A DNA stretch of 15,216 bases, taken from the NCBI GenBank assembly GCA_002375765.1, contig DFMV01000056.1, positions 1-15,216 of the forward strand, in the 5' to 3' direction. Source of the DNA: Rhizobiales bacterium UBA3584. Its GTDB lineage: Bacteria; Pseudomonadota; Alphaproteobacteria; Rhizobiales; Devosiaceae. A program made the position numbers and the translations under genes. Shown one piece after another: positions 15,146 to 15,216 of this stretch. Under the pieces are notes generated by a model. The model did not search any database. It saw only the letters and a program-made list of their open reading frames with translations, and was not told where the DNA came from. Each line of letters starts with the position of its first letter. Position 1 is the stretch's first letter.

Positions 15146-15216
15146 TGGGGCGATGAACGCTCCGCATGATTTAGTTTTTATATGAAGCGATCATCGCCCC
15201 ACGCATCCGGGGTTTT
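15146..15216 (+). other. Long hairpin followed by a GGGG-TTTT element at the window edge
   Basis: The arms at 15146-15161 (starting TGGGGCGATGA) and 15186-15201 (ending TCATCGCCCCA) pair over 16 positions with one mismatch, around an A/T-rich 24-nt loop. Immediately after, CCCC (15197-15200) could instead pair with GGGG (15209-15212), which is followed by TTTT at the window end. The two pairings are mutually exclusive. This could be a terminator/antiterminator leader of a gene beyond the window, a small RNA 3' end, or an intergenic repeat. No coding sequence is recognisable here. Confidence 0.45.

Noticed and set aside
1..15216. CRISPR arrays, transposases, integrases, attachment sites or prophage genes
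   Set aside because: I looked for direct repeats, terminal inverted repeats flanking ORFs and mobile-element domains, and saw none. The tRNA-Thr is not followed by an integrase or a duplicated tRNA 3' end.

Overview
The window is a piece of ordinary chromosome from a GC-rich alphaproteobacterium. Family-level sequence resemblance (a xylFHG operon with a short single-domain ATPase, a ROK regulator, a DUF2336 protein, CtrA-like TTAA-N7-TTAA sites) suggests Hyphomicrobiales, perhaps a Devosia/Pelagibacterium relative. That placement is inference; no rRNA is present. I see no mobile element, CRISPR array, prophage or toxin/defence island.

Layout. 136-948 (+) is an RlmB/TrmH-type rRNA 2'-O-methyltransferase, whose stop codon interlocks with that of a convergent NodB-type polysaccharide deacetylase lipoprotein (945-1838, -). 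Upstream of the latter on the minus strand lie a UPF0178/YaiI protein (1928-2389) and a glutathione-dependent formaldehyde dehydrogenase (2392-3519), two bases apart. A strong UUCG-loop terminator (3586-3613) separates these from a xylose-type ABC importer read xylF-xylH-xylG on the minus strand (6869 down to 3619). A divergent ROK repressor (7097-8335, +) faces this operon across a 227-bp control region with a TTGACA promoter, a palindromic candidate operator and a 22-codon leader ORF that overlaps the xylF start. An Old Yellow Enzyme-type flavin reductase (8338-9444, -) is convergent with the repressor. tRNA-Thr(UGU) is at 9579-9654. Then come an HdeD/DUF308 membrane protein (9728-10324, +) and NAD kinase (10385-11161, +). 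Facing them on the minus strand are a DUF2336 protein (11169-12377), a lytic transglycosylase without a signal peptide (12459-13274) and a YdjA-like nitroreductase (13333-13911). The window closes with a secreted protein made of three tandem beta-type repeats (14026-15015, +) and a 201-bp non-coding tail with two good hairpins.

How the parts work together. The only clear multi-gene system is the xylose importer: XylF captures sugar in the periplasm, XylH and XylG import it, and the ROK protein very probably represses the operon until sugar binds. Xylose isomerase and xylulokinase are not in the window. FrmA-YaiI is a likely two-gene transcript. The transglycosylase and DUF2336 genes may form a cell-cycle (CtrA) controlled unit, because an exact TTAA-N7-TTAAC site lies within a perfect 11-bp palindrome just upstream. 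The other genes are single-purpose housekeeping or redox genes.

The most interesting unexplained signals are the xylF leader ORF, the CtrA-site palindrome, the triplicated secreted protein and the structured tail at 15085-15216. No intergenic stretch exceeds 300 bases. Positions 1-135 hold nothing I can name apart from the first gene's ribosome binding site.
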